A DNA stretch of 42,159 nucleotides, from NCBI GenBank assembly GCA_017469525.1, contig JAFUGG010000062.1, positions 1-42,159 on the forward strand, given 5' to 3'. Below the pieces are notes generated by a model. It ran no database searches, was not told where the DNA came from, and saw only the letters and a list, made by a program, of their open reading frames with translations. The translations under genes and the position numbers were made by a program. The DNA is from Bacteroidaceae bacterium. Lineage in GTDB: Bacteria > Bacteroidota > Bacteroidia > Bacteroidales > Bacteroidaceae. Below, piece by piece: positions 1 through 8,447 of the stretch; within the stretch, counting starts at the first letter, position 1, and every line of letters begins with the position of its first letter.

Positions 1-636
1 AACGGCAGCGAACATCAGCACAACGATGGTTGCGTAGATGTTGCCGATGCAGCGCCAGCGGTTGAACCAAATCTTACCGCTCACACCAAGGGTCTGCATA
101 GCGCTCCAGATGCCGTGGGTCAGGTGGAACCACAATGCTGCGAGCCATACGAGATAGAGGCACGAGTAGATGGGATTGGCGAAGGTCTGCCTGATCCAGT
201 ACACGCCATTGGCTGCATTCACGGCAGCCTCGCCGTCGATAAGCTCGGCGGCCATCATGTGCCACCAGAAGTTGTAGAGGTGCAGGCAAAGGCCCAGGCA
301 GATGATGACGCCGAGGGCGAGCATGTTCTGGCTGGCCCACTCCACCTTCTCGGGCTTGTCGGTCACTTCGTACTTGTTGTTGCCGCGAGCCTTCCAGTTC
401 TGGAATGTCAGCCAGAAGGCATAGATGAAGTGAATGAGCACAAGGCCTGCCAGGCCGACGGTCGCCGCTACGGCGTACCAGTTGGCACCCAGCATCTCGC
501 AAATCATGTTGTAGCCTTCCTCGCTAAAGAGAGCTACGACGTTCATGCAGGCATGGAACGTCAGGAACAGGACAAGCGCGACACCGGTGACGGACATCAC
601 TACTTTCCTGCCGATAGATGAATTAATTAACCACAT
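1..636 (-). CDS. sdhC: Succinate dehydrogenase/fumarate reductase cytochrome b subunit, 3' end cut by window edge
   Basis: This membrane anchor subunit carries b-type heme and passes electrons between the quinone pool and the succinate/fumarate catalytic subunits. The reading frame was translated by hand from the ATG at 636-634 and stays open to base 1, giving 212 codons; the family is a little longer, so only a short C-terminus is missing. It begins MWLINSSIGRKVVMSVTG and has about five hydrophobic helices. Histidines typical of heme ligation appear in the contexts LTFHACMN, LIHFIYAF, CLHLYNFWWH and WFHLTHGIW. In Bacteroidetes the flavoprotein and iron-sulfur genes usually follow on the same strand and would lie outside the window. 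Whether the complex runs mainly as a fumarate reductase cannot be told from this subunit. A good promoter lies at 712-742. Confidence 0.9.
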   Translation of the reverse strand, partial: MWLINSSIGRKVVMSVTGVALVLFLTFHACMNVVALFSEEGYNMICEMLGANWYAVAATVGLAGLVLIHFIYAFWLTFQNWKARGNNKYEVTDKPEKVEWASQNMLALGVIICLGLCLHLYNFWWHMMAAELIDGEAAVNAANGVYWIRQTFANPIYSCLYLVWLAALWFHLTHGIWSAMQTLGVSGKIWFNRWRCIGNIYATIVVLMFAAV

Positions 637-711
637 AGAAATAATGAATTAAGTTATATTTAGTGTTGGTTTTATGTGCGCGTGTACCTTAATTTAGGTA
701 TAATACGAAGG

Positions 712-742
712 CAAAAGTACACAAAAAAGGTTAAATGCGCAA
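712..742 (-). promoter_or_regulatory. Bacteroidetes-type promoter of the sdhC/frdC gene
   Basis: Read on the minus strand, TACTTTTG (719-712) matches the -7 consensus TAnnTTTG and a TTG box (742-740) lies 20 nt upstream, the expected -33 spacing. Transcription would start about 70 nt before the sdhC ATG. Confidence 0.6.
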
Positions 743-772
743 CTTTTTCGAGGAAATGTTGCAGGAATTGAC

Positions 773-780
773 TACTTTTG
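773..780 (+). promoter_or_regulatory. Possible -7 element upstream of mnmG
   Basis: TACTTTTG matches TAnnTTTG on the plus strand, about 200 nt before mnmG. No clear -33 box is seen at the right distance, so this is tentative. The transcript would run through the palindromic repeat element at 803-973. Confidence 0.3.
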
Positions 781-802
781 TACCTAAATTCGAAAGTTAG
801 CG

Positions 803-973
803 AAGTAAAAATGGAAGTAAAGGGAAGTTAATTCGCTACGCTCATGGAAGTAAAAAAGGACGATACCACCAGACAGAAGGCCAGAGACCAAAGGCTATCG
901 TCCATGAGCGAAGCGAATTAACTCCCGCGAGCGAAGCGAGTTAACTCCTTGCATAACTTCCATTATAACTTCC
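803..973. repeat. Mirror-palindromic dispersed repeat, copy 1
   Basis: GGAAGTAAA/GGAAGTTA motifs on the left are mirrored by TTAACTCC/AACTTCC motifs on the right around a GGACGATA...TATCGTCC core (858-865 and 896-903). Arms 827-848 and 901-922 are inverted repeats with one mismatch. Related copies lie at 21192-21364 and 36683-36849. No coding potential is seen. It occupies most of the gap before mnmG. Confidence 0.75.
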
Positions 974-983
974 ATGTCAACAA

Positions 984-2951
984 ATGGAGTACAAATTCGA
1001 CGTCATAGTAGTCGGTGCGGGCCATGCCGGATGCGAGGCTGCGGCGGCGGCGGCAAAGCTGGGTGCAAGGACGTGTCTCATTACGATGGACATGAACAAA
1101 ATCGCCCAGATGTCGTGCAACCCTGCCATCGGCGGCATTGCCAAAGGGCAGATCGTGCGCGAGATTGACGCCCTGGGCGGTCACACGGGCGAGGTGACGG
1201 ACGCGACAGCCATTCAATTCCGTATGCTGAACCGTTCGAAAGGGCCCGCCATGTGGAGCCCCAGGGCTCAATGCGACAGGGCGAAGTTCATCTGGACCTG
1301 GCGTGAAATCCTCGAGAATACACAGGGTCTTTCCATTTGGCAAGATAGTGTCGAGGAGTTGCTCACAGAGGAACTTCCAAACGCGGCGTGCCGAGTTGCC
1401 AAACGCGGCGTGCCGAGTTGCCAAACGCGGCGTGCCGAGTTGACCGATGCGGCGTGCCGAGTTGACCGACGCAGCGTGAGGGGCGTTCGGACGCAGCTGG
1501 GAGTGACGTTCCTCGCCCCGTGCGTCATCATCACGGCAGGCACGTTCCTGAACGGCTTGATGCACATCGGACGGACCAAGATTCCTGGTGGTCGTTGTGC
1601 TGAACTGCCGAGCCTCCATCTCTCGGAGAGCATCGCGGCGTGCGGCATCACGGTGGGCCGGATGAAGACTGGCACGCCGGTTCGCATCGACGGGCGTTCG
1701 GTGGACTTCTCCCTCATGCAGCGGCAGGACGGAGAGACCGACTTCCACAAGTTCTCCTACATGGGCGAACCGCGACAGCTGCCACAACTCCCGTGCTGGA
1801 TTACCTACACTAACGAGGCTGTTCACGAGCGTTTACGTGCTGCCCTACCCGACTCTCCGCTCTACAACGGACAAATTCAGAGCATCGGCCCTCGCTACTG
1901 TCCGAGCATCGAGACGAAGCTCGTCACCTTTGCCGAACGTACTGAACACCAATTGTTTCTGGAGCCGGAAGGCAGTTCGACGAGGGAACTCTATCTGAAC
2001 GGCTTTTCGAGTTCGCTCCCCATCGACGCCCAGATTGAGGCGCTGAAACTGATTCCTGCCTTCCGAAACCTGCAAATCTACCGCCCGGGCTATGCCATCG
2101 AATACGATTACTTCGACCCCACGCAGCTACGCCACTCGCTGGAATCGAAGATTGTTGATGGTCTTTTCATGGCCGGACAAGTGAACGGGACCACAGGCTA
2201 CGAGGAGGCTGCGGGACAGGGACTTGTGGCGGGCATCAACGCGGCACGCAAGCTGGGCGGACAGGAACCTTTTGTCATGCACAGGGACCAGTCCTACATC
2301 GGCGTCCTCATTGATGACCTCGTCACGAAAGGCGTGGATGAACCCTATCGTATGTTCACTTCGCGGGCTGAATATCGCATCCTGCTTCGTCAAGATGATG
2401 CGGATGCCAGACTCACAGAACGCAGCTACGAAATGGGCTTAGCAAGCCGAGAACGTTATGACCATTGGCTGCGCAAGAAGCAGACAATCAGCGAGATAGA
2501 GGATTTCTGCAGCAACTTCAGCGTGAAAGCCGCGCTGATCAATCCAGGCCTGAAGGCTCTGGGTAGCGAGCAGCTGCAACGAGGCTGCAAACTCATCGAC
2601 CTGGTGATGCGACCACAGCTCAACCTGACGAACCTCGCAACACTCATCCCTACCCTATCCGACAAGCTGAACAGCATCAAAGACCGTCGCGAAGAAATCA
2701 TCGAGGCAGCCGAAGTTCGCATAAAATACAGCGGATATATTCGCAGGGAGAAGGAAATAGCAGAGAAGATTCAACGCCTCGAAAACATCCGCATCAAGGG
2801 ACGTTTCCAATACGAGGACATCAAATCGCTCAGCACGGAAGCCCGTCAGAAACTCACGAAAATAGATCCTGAGACGATGGCACAGGCCAGCCGAATTCCT
2901 GGAGTCAGCCCCAGCGACATAAACGTCCTGCTGGTCATGATGAATCGATAA
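984..2951 (+). CDS. mnmG: tRNA uridine-5-carboxymethylaminomethyl modification enzyme MnmG (GidA), with an in-frame repeat insert
   Basis: MnmG works with MnmE to make the cmnm5 modification at wobble uridine 34 of several tRNAs; it is a cytoplasmic FAD protein. The N-terminal FAD-binding motif VVGAGHAGCEAA is clear, as are family blocks such as MSCNPAIGGIAKG, MKTGTPVRIDGRS and PGYAIEYDYFDP. It has 655 residues, about 30 more than usual. The excess lies at about residues 131-163, between a strand ending in VEELLTEE and the conserved stretch RTQLGVTFLAP, and is encoded by 22-bp tandem repeats (1377-1486). The ATG at 984 fits the family N-terminus. apt follows 46 bp downstream with a parS-like palindrome between them. 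The frame is otherwise intact, so the gene is probably functional. Confidence 0.95.
   Translation: MEYKFDVIVVGAGHAGCEAAAAAAKLGARTCLITMDMNKIAQMSCNPAIGGIAKGQIVREIDALGGHTGEVTDATAIQFRMLNRSKGPAMWSPRAQCDRAKFIWTWREILENTQGLSIWQDSVEELLTEELPNAACRVAKRGVPSCQTRRAELTDAACRVDRRSVRGVRTQLGVTFLAPCVIITAGTFLNGLMHIGRTKIPGGRCAELPSLHLSESIAACGITVGRMKTGTPVRIDGRSVDFSLMQRQDGETDFHKFSYMGEPRQLPQLPCWITYTNEAVHERLRAALPDSPLYNGQIQSIGPRYCPSIETKLVTFAERTEHQLFLEPEGSSTRELYLNGFSSSLPIDAQIEALKLIPAFRNLQIYRPGYAIEYDYFDPTQLRHSLESKIVDGLFMAGQVNGTTGYEEAAGQGLVAGINAARKLGGQEPFVMHRDQSYIGVLIDDLVTKGVDEPYRMFTSRAEYRILLRQDDADARLTERSYEMGLASRERYDHWLRKKQTISEIEDFCSNFSVKAALINPGLKALGSEQLQRGCKLIDLVMRPQLNLTNLATLIPTLSDKLNSIKDRREEIIEAAEVRIKYSGYIRREKEIAEKIQRLENIRIKGRFQYEDIKSLSTEARQKLTKIDPETMAQASRIPGVSPSDINVLLVMMNR
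1377..1486 (+). repeat. 22-bp tandem array inside the mnmG coding region
   Basis: Three identical 22-bp units (1377-1398, 1399-1420, 1421-1442), a variant unit (1443-1464) and a decayed one (1465-1486). The unit contains GTTGCCAAAC followed by GCGGCGTGCCGA. Since 22 is not a multiple of three, successive units are read in different frames (NAACRVA, KRGVPSC, QTRRAEL, TDAACRVD); none has a stop. The unit resembles those at 28451-28472 and 36136-36223. Confidence 0.9.
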
Positions 2952-2966
2952 GTTTCACGTGAAACA
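2951..2966. other. Candidate parS chromosome-partition site
   Basis: AGTTTCACGTGAAACA contains a perfect 14-bp palindrome (2952-2965) and matches the bacterial parS consensus TGTTTCACGTGAAACA at 15 of 16 positions. It begins at the last base of the mnmG stop codon and fills part of the short mnmG-apt gap. ParB binds such sites, which are usually clustered near oriC; a candidate oriC lies at 27583-27890. Confidence 0.7.
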
Positions 2967-2997
2967 ATTGCACGCAAAAAGAATAAATAAAATAAGT

Positions 2998-3528
2998 ATG
3001 AATAACGAATATCTATTGAAGAACCTGCGAAATGTGCCTGATTTCCCAGTGCCTGGAATACAGTTCAAGGACGTCAGCACGCTGTATAAGAACCCCAAGT
3101 GCCTGAAGATAATGGTCAACGAACTGTATGACCTTTACAAGGACAAAGGCATAACAAAGGTCGTGGGCATTGAGAGCCGAGGCTTCGTAGTAGGTGCCGC
3201 ATTGGCAGTCAAACTGGGAGCTGGGTTCGTTATGTGTCGTAAGCCAGGCAAACTCCCTGCAGAAACGCGCAAGGAAAGCTATATGAAAGAGTACGGCAAA
3301 GACACCATCGAGATTCACACAGATGCAATCGAAGAGAAGGATGTCGTATTGCTTCATGACGATCTCCTCGCTACAGGAGGCAGCATGAAAGCAGCCTACA
3401 ACCTCGTCAAGCAGTTCAATCCCAAGAAGATATACATCAACTTCATCATCGAACTGACTATCGAGGGGCTGAACGGCCGTGCTGTCTTCGACAAGGACGT
3501 GGAGATGACGACGCTCCTGAAAATATGA
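2998..3528 (+). CDS. apt: Adenine phosphoribosyltransferase
   Basis: Apt converts adenine and PRPP to AMP in purine salvage. The 176-residue length is normal. VVGIESRGFVVGAALA and the PRPP-binding segment VLLHDDLLATGGSMKAA are diagnostic of the type I phosphoribosyltransferase fold. I chose the ATG at 2998, which gives MNNEYLLKNLRNVPDFP; an in-frame GTG at 2959 would place the start inside the parS-like palindrome and add residues not seen in the family. It follows mnmG and precedes uvrC, a Bacteroidales gene order. Confidence 0.95.
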   Translation: MNNEYLLKNLRNVPDFPVPGIQFKDVSTLYKNPKCLKIMVNELYDLYKDKGITKVVGIESRGFVVGAALAVKLGAGFVMCRKPGKLPAETRKESYMKEYGKDTIEIHTDAIEEKDVVLLHDDLLATGGSMKAAYNLVKQFNPKKIYINFIIELTIEGLNGRAVFDKDVEMTTLLKI

Positions 3529-3560
3529 TTTAACCAAACCAAATGAGGTTCTTCTGAAAA

Positions 3561-3670
3561 AAACCTACGGGACTCCACAAAAGAGGTAGTCCTTTTTAAG
3601 CAAAGAGGTATACCTCTTTGGACAAAAAGGTAGTCCTTTTTAGGCAAAGACCTATAGGTGTTTGAAAAGA
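3561..3670. repeat. 22-bp tandem array between apt and uvrC
   Basis: Five consecutive 22-bp blocks start at 3561, 3583, 3605, 3627 and 3649. Units contain GAGGTAGTCC or the palindrome GAGGTATACCTC followed by a TTTGGACAAA/TTTAGGCAAA module. The array starts 32 nt after the apt stop codon and ends 17 nt before the uvrC ATG. Confidence 0.85.
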
Positions 3671-3687
3671 GGAGTATGCCACAATAG

Positions 3688-5526
3688 ATGAAGAGGGAAG
3701 AAAAAAATGGTCTCAGAGCCTATCTGATGGGCATTGTCAGCAATCTGCCTGAATGCCCGGGCTGCTACCAGTATCTCGACGAGACTGGTACCATCATCTA
3801 TGTAGGCAAGGCGAAGAACCTCCGCCGGCGCGTCTATTCCTATTTCTCGAAAGAACACGACAACCGAAAGACTGCTATTCTCGTCACTAAGATACGAGAT
3901 ATCAAGTACATAGTGGTCAAGACGGAGGAGGATGCCTTGCTGCTGGAGAACAACCTCATCAAGCAATGGACGCCCCGATACAACATCCTCCTGAAGGACG
4001 GCAAAACGTATCCGAGCATCGTGGTCACTAACGAATACCTGCCTCGCATCTTCCAGACACGCAAGATAAACAAACGTCTGGGCACGTACTTCGGTCCCTA
4101 TAGCCACGTCCCGACGATGTATCTTCTGCTTGAACTCATTAAGAAACTCTATCCGCTCCGCAGATGTCACGACGTAATAACAGCTGATTCCATCGCAAAA
4201 GGCAAGCATAAAGAGTGCCTGGAATATCATATCAAGAACTGCAAGGCACCTTGCACCATGCGACAAAGCCGCGAGGAATACATGCAGTACATCACCGAGG
4301 CAAAGGAAATCCTCAAGGGAAACACGGCACAACTGGAGCGGCAAATGCTCACGCGAATGCAAGAACATGCTGCAAAACTTGAGTTCGAGGAGGCAGAAGC
4401 AATTAAACAAAAGTACATCCTTCTCGAGAATTATCGCAGCAAAAGCGAGGTCGTGAGCAACTCCCTCCATAATATCGACGTCTTCAACATCGAGAACAAT
4501 GAGAAGGTGGCATACATCAACTACCTTCACGTCACAAATGGCTGCATCACGCAGGCCTTTACCTTTGAGTATGCAAAGCGCCTCGATGAGCCAGACGAAG
4601 AGCTTCTTGCCGCAGGAATCATTGAGATGCGACAACGTTACCACAGTGAAAGTAAGGAAGTTATCGTACCGTTCCCTGTGGAACATTTAGGGGAGGATTT
4701 GCTCATCACGGTGCCTCAAAAGGGAGACAAAAAGAAGTTGCTTGAGCTTTCCAGGCTAAATGTCTTGCAATATAAGAAGGACAGGATTAGTCAGAGCGAC
4801 AAGTTAAATCCTGAACAAAAGCAAGTGCGTTTGATGAAGGAACTGCAAGAAGCACTTCACCTCCCTACCCTACCGATGCAAATTGAATGCTTTGACAACT
4901 CGAACATCAGTGGTACGGATGCAGTTGCTGGCTGCGTCGTCTTCAAGAAATGCAGGCCAAGTAAGCAGGATTACCGTAAGTACATTATCAAGACAGTGAG
5001 CGGGCCTGATGATTATGCCAGCATGCAGGAGGTGGTTCGAAGGCGTTACAGTCGTATGATAGAAGAAGAAAAGCCCCTACCCGACCTGATAATTACGGAT
5101 GGCGGGCGTGGACAAATGGAGGTTGTAAGAGAGGTTGTTGAGGATGAACTGCAGCTATCTATACCGATTGCGGGTCTTGCGAAGGATGACAAACACAGAA
5201 CAAACGAACTGCTCTTTGGGTTTCCTCCACAAACGATAGCAATGAAAACGGATTCTCCGCTGTTTCGTTTGCTCACGCAAATACAGGACGAAGTGCACAG
5301 ATATGCCATTACATTCCATCGCGACAAACGCAGCAAACATCAAATTGCAAGCATTCTGGACAACGTTCCTGGCATTGGACCGAAAACAAAGACGTTGTTG
5401 CTGAACAGATTTCACAGCGTGAAGCGAATCAGGGAGACAGAAGAAGATGAACTTGCAGCTGTAATTGGAGCCTCGAAAGCTAAGGTTTTGAAGGAATTCC
5501 TTGCAGATGCCGATAAAAAGTCGTAG
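3688..5526 (+). CDS. uvrC: UvrABC excinuclease subunit C
   Basis: UvrC makes both incisions around bulky DNA lesions after UvrAB recognition. The 612-residue protein has the GIY-YIG nuclease domain at the N-terminus (GCYQYLDETGTIIYVGKAKNLRRR), a UVR motif near residues 210-250 (KLEFEEAEAIKQKY), the RNase H-like endonuclease domain (ECFDNSNISGTDAVAG; DLIITDGGRGQ) and C-terminal helix-hairpin-helix repeats (LDNVPGIGPKTKTLLL). Length and domain order are normal. It lies in the forward run after apt, and dtd begins 53 bp downstream. Confidence 0.96.
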   Translation: MKREEKNGLRAYLMGIVSNLPECPGCYQYLDETGTIIYVGKAKNLRRRVYSYFSKEHDNRKTAILVTKIRDIKYIVVKTEEDALLLENNLIKQWTPRYNILLKDGKTYPSIVVTNEYLPRIFQTRKINKRLGTYFGPYSHVPTMYLLLELIKKLYPLRRCHDVITADSIAKGKHKECLEYHIKNCKAPCTMRQSREEYMQYITEAKEILKGNTAQLERQMLTRMQEHAAKLEFEEAEAIKQKYILLENYRSKSEVVSNSLHNIDVFNIENNEKVAYINYLHVTNGCITQAFTFEYAKRLDEPDEELLAAGIIEMRQRYHSESKEVIVPFPVEHLGEDLLITVPQKGDKKKLLELSRLNVLQYKKDRISQSDKLNPEQKQVRLMKELQEALHLPTLPMQIECFDNSNISGTDAVAGCVVFKKCRPSKQDYRKYIIKTVSGPDDYASMQEVVRRRYSRMIEEEKPLPDLIITDGGRGQMEVVREVVEDELQLSIPIAGLAKDDKHRTNELLFGFPPQTIAMKTDSPLFRLLTQIQDEVHRYAITFHRDKRSKHQIASILDNVPGIGPKTKTLLLNRFHSVKRIRETEEDELAAVIGASKAKVLKEFLADADKKS

Positions 5527-5579
5527 CTTTGCACTATATAATAAGGAATAGAGTAGGGGAGAACACAACCTGAAGAGAA

Positions 5580-6032
5580 ATGAGAACTGTCATACAGAGA
5601 GTACAAAGGGCCAGTGTCAGCATCGAAGGCAAGACAGTGTCGAGCATTGGAAACGGGCTGTTGCTATTGCTTGGCATTGAGGCTGCAGACACTGAAGAGG
5701 ATGCCCTGTGGCTGTGCCGGAAAGTGCTTGGACTAAGGATTTTCGACGATGAAGCGGGCGTCATGAACCGCAGCATTATGGACATCGACGGAGAGATTAT
5801 TGTCGTGAGCCAGTTCACATTGTTCGCCAGCTACAAGAAAGGGAACCGTCCCAGCTGGTTACGTGCTGCTGGACACGAGCATGCTGTACCAATGTACGAA
5901 CGCTTTGTCGAACTGCTCAGCCAAGGTCTTGGCAAACAAGTGGGCACTGGTGTGTTCGGTGCAGAGATGAAGGTCGAGCTTATCAACGACGGGCCTGTGA
6001 CGATTTGTATGGATACAAAGAATAAGGAATAA
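5580..6032 (+). CDS. dtd: D-aminoacyl-tRNA deacylase
   Basis: Dtd hydrolyses D-aminoacyl-tRNAs and so keeps D-amino acids out of translation. The 150-residue length is typical. The two active-site signatures are present: SQFTLFA near residue 78 and NDGPVTICMDT at the C-terminus. The gene starts with ATG at 5580 (MRTVIQRVQRASV) and ends 6 nt before the MazG-like gene, so the two are probably co-transcribed. Confidence 0.96.
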   Translation: MRTVIQRVQRASVSIEGKTVSSIGNGLLLLLGIEAADTEEDALWLCRKVLGLRIFDDEAGVMNRSIMDIDGEIIVVSQFTLFASYKKGNRPSWLRAAGHEHAVPMYERFVELLSQGLGKQVGTGVFGAEMKVELINDGPVTICMDTKNKE

Positions 6033-6038
6033 CAGAAT

Positions 6039-6362
6039 ATGACGATACGAGAAGCACAAGAACGTGTAGATCAATGGATTAAGACGTATGGCGTACGCTA
6101 TTTCAACGAGCTGACCAATATGGCTTGCTTGACAGAGGAAGTAGGGGAGTTGGCTCGTGTAATAGCGCGAAAATACGGCGAACAATCGTTCAAAGAGGGT
6201 GAGAACCAGGATGTTAGCGAAGAGATGGCTGATGTGCTTTGGGTTCTCATCTGCCTGGCGAACCAGACGGGGGTCGATTTGACGGCTGCTTTGGAAGCAA
6301 GCATCGAGAAGAAGACTGCTCGGGATAAGGACAGACACAAGCATAACTTAAAATTAAAATAA
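6039..6362 (+). CDS. MazG-like nucleotide pyrophosphohydrolase
   Basis: A small all-alpha NTP pyrophosphohydrolase of the MazG superfamily, 107 residues. The metal-binding residues follow the family pattern: EEVGELARVIARKYGEQ with the EExxE motif, then EEMADVLWVLICLAN supplying the downstream E and D. Such proteins hydrolyse non-canonical or excess NTPs to NMPs; the substrate cannot be told from sequence. It sits 6 nt after dtd and before deoC in a conserved Bacteroidales order. Confidence 0.88.
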   Translation: MTIREAQERVDQWIKTYGVRYFNELTNMACLTEEVGELARVIARKYGEQSFKEGENQDVSEEMADVLWVLICLANQTGVDLTAALEASIEKKTARDKDRHKHNLKLK

Positions 6363-6451
6363 CTGTAAAACTGTTAAGAAAACAGAACGGCATTAAACTG
6401 CCGGAACGATAAAACGGTCAAAACAACAGAACAACATAAAACCTGAATAAC

Positions 6452-7348
6452 ATGGAAACAATCGAGAAAAGCAAGTACGATCAAATGCTCGGGCAGTATA
6501 ATACTGCTCTGAATGACAGTGAAATAGCTGCTAAAGTAGCCGAAATCATCGAGAAGAAAGTGCCGGAGAACGACACGCTGGCTGTCAAGAAGTTCCTGAT
6601 GGGCAGCGTGGAACTTACGACACTCAAGACGACAGACTCCGAGGAGAGCGTCCTGGCGTTCACCGAGAAAGTGAATAAGTTCGAGGATGCCTATCCTGAG
6701 TTGCCTCATATAGCTACCATCTGCGTCTATCCATGCTTTGCAAAGATAGTGAGCCAAAGCCTTGAGGTAGAAGGTGTTGAAGTGGCTTGCGTCAGTGGCA
6801 GCTTCCCATCTTCACAGGCTCTGATAGAGATAAAGACCGTCGAGACTGCCCTTGCCCTGAAGGATGGCGCAACGGAAATCGACATCGTGATGAGCGTGGG
6901 CAAGTACTTGAGCGGCGACTACGAGACGCTCTGCGACGAGATCAGCGAGTTGAAGGCTATCTGCGGAGACAAGAAGATGAAGGTCATCCTGGAGACCGGC
7001 CTGCTGCCAAGCGCTTCGGACATCAAGAAAGCGAGTCTGCTGGCGATGTATGCCGGTGCGGACTACATCAAGACGAGCACGGGCAAGGAGAAGCCTGCAG
7101 CCACTCCGGAAGCAGCCTACGTCATGTGCCAAGCAATCAAGGAGTACTACGACAAGACAGGAATCCAGATTGGCTTCAAGCCCGCCGGCGGCCTCAACAC
7201 GGTGCACGACGCGCTCATCTATTATACAATAGTAAAAGAGGTGCTCGGCGAGAAGTGGCTCACCAACCAGTGGCTGCGACTTGGCACAAGCAGGTTGGCG
7301 AACTTGCTGCTGAGCGAGGTCGTTGGTGAAGAGGTGAAGTTCTTCTGA
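6452..7348 (+). CDS. deoC: Deoxyribose-phosphate aldolase
   Basis: DeoC cleaves 2-deoxyribose 5-phosphate to acetaldehyde and glyceraldehyde 3-phosphate in deoxynucleoside catabolism. The 298-residue protein has a TIM-barrel layout, with the Schiff-base lysine in YIKTSTGKEKPAAT and the supporting lysine in KVILETG. The glycine-rich phosphate site FKPAGGL is also present. It has a longer N-terminal part than the short E. coli-type enzymes, which appears usual for Bacteroidales. It is the last gene of the forward housekeeping run. No rho-independent terminator is obvious behind it. Confidence 0.94.
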   Translation: METIEKSKYDQMLGQYNTALNDSEIAAKVAEIIEKKVPENDTLAVKKFLMGSVELTTLKTTDSEESVLAFTEKVNKFEDAYPELPHIATICVYPCFAKIVSQSLEVEGVEVACVSGSFPSSQALIEIKTVETALALKDGATEIDIVMSVGKYLSGDYETLCDEISELKAICGDKKMKVILETGLLPSASDIKKASLLAMYAGADYIKTSTGKEKPAATPEAAYVMCQAIKEYYDKTGIQIGFKPAGGLNTVHDALIYYTIVKEVLGEKWLTNQWLRLGTSRLANLLLSEVVGEEVKFF

Positions 7349-7443
7349 AAAAGTGAAAGGGTGAAAAAGTAAACAGGTGAAAAAGGACGAGGTGCGAACG
7401 GGCGGAACATTTTTCATCAGCGAAAACATCATTTTACCTTCAC

Positions 7444-7497
7444 GAGAATCGATTATTTGAAGCCTCGGGGCTTGGCGGACGAAAAGAAACGATTCTC
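7444..7497 (+). other. Nested hairpin in the deoC-OmpA gap
   Basis: GAGAATCG (7444-7451) pairs with CGATTCTC (7490-7497). Inside the loop AAGCC-TCGG-GGCTT (7460-7473) forms a second stem with a tetraloop. There is no following T-run, so this is not a classical terminator. It lies about 90 nt before the lipoprotein start and could be a leader structure. Confidence 0.35.
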
Positions 7498-7585
7498 AGA
7501 GGCCCATTTTGAGCCTAAGCAGTTGAACTAAAGAGATTTAAGCCCTAAAATAGTGAACAGGAAATTTTTCAAAATAGAAAAGGAA

Positions 7586-8419
7586 ATGAAGAAAAGGAGT
7601 CTTTTGATGCTTGGAGTGGCATGTTTGCTGCTCTCATCGTGTGTGGTTAGCAAGAAGAAGTTCGAGATTGCCGAAGCCGGCCGTTTGGCTGCACTCTACA
7701 GCCGCGACAGTCTGGCCGACTTGCTTGGAATGACCAGGACGGACTATGCCATCCTCGACGAGTTGCGGAACGGCTTGTTGAACGACACAGCCTTGCTCAA
7801 GAACAGCATCCGCAACTATCAGCAGTTGCTCGCCACAGGTCAGAACGAGAATCAGAAACTCAGTGCGAACCTGAAGGACCGCGAGAAGACGATAGCCGAA
7901 CTGCAGAAGATGATCGTCCAGCAGAACAAGAAGGTGAAGGACCTGCTCAGCAGCGTGAAGGATGCCCTGCTTGGATTCAGCAGCGACGAACTGACTGTGC
8001 GCGAAGAAGGCGGCAAGGTCTATGTGGCAATGAGCGACAAACTCCTGTTCGAATCGGGCAAAGCCATCGTGAACGAGCAGGGTAGGGCAGCGCTGGGCAA
8101 GCTGGCACAGGTGCTCAACAAACAGACCGACATCGACGTCTATATCGAGGGACACACAGACAACGTGCCCATCAAGACAGCCGTCTTCCAAGACAACTGG
8201 GACCTCAGCGTCATTCGTGCCACATCGGTTGTGCGCATCCTGACCGAGACCTACGGCGTCAATCCCCTGCAGATACAGCCATGCGGTCGAGGCGAGTTCA
8301 AGCCAGTCGATGTCAACACCACGCCCGAGGGCAAAGCCCGCAACCGTCGTACGGAAATCATCATGGCTCCGCGCCTCGACAAGCTGTTCAAGATGCTCGA
8401 AGAGAGCAAGGTGCAGTAA
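7586..8419 (+). CDS. OmpA/MotB-domain peptidoglycan-associated lipoprotein
   Basis: A 277-residue outer-membrane lipoprotein. It starts at the ATG at 7586, giving a signal peptide ending in the lipobox LLSSC (Cys about residue 19); the upstream in-frame GTG at 7553 would bury the signal. A coiled-coil-like middle (about 60-130; NQKLSANLKDREKTIAELQKM) separates the lipid anchor from a C-terminal OmpA domain (about 150-270). That domain carries the peptidoglycan-binding signatures VYIEGHTDNVP and GKARNRRTEI. The protein probably tethers the outer membrane to the cell wall. It stands alone, followed by a tandem-repeat array. Confidence 0.88.
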   Translation: MKKRSLLMLGVACLLLSSCVVSKKKFEIAEAGRLAALYSRDSLADLLGMTRTDYAILDELRNGLLNDTALLKNSIRNYQQLLATGQNENQKLSANLKDREKTIAELQKMIVQQNKKVKDLLSSVKDALLGFSSDELTVREEGGKVYVAMSDKLLFESGKAIVNEQGRAALGKLAQVLNKQTDIDVYIEGHTDNVPIKTAVFQDNWDLSVIRATSVVRILTETYGVNPLQIQPCGRGEFKPVDVNTTPEGKARNRRTEIIMAPRLDKLFKMLEESKVQ

Positions 8420-8447
8420 ATCAGACAGGCAGGAGCGTCGCGAGACG

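Noticed and set aside
963..1826. Reverse open frame opposite mnmG
   Set aside because: Antisense of a clearly conserved enzyme; it has no recognisable protein features.
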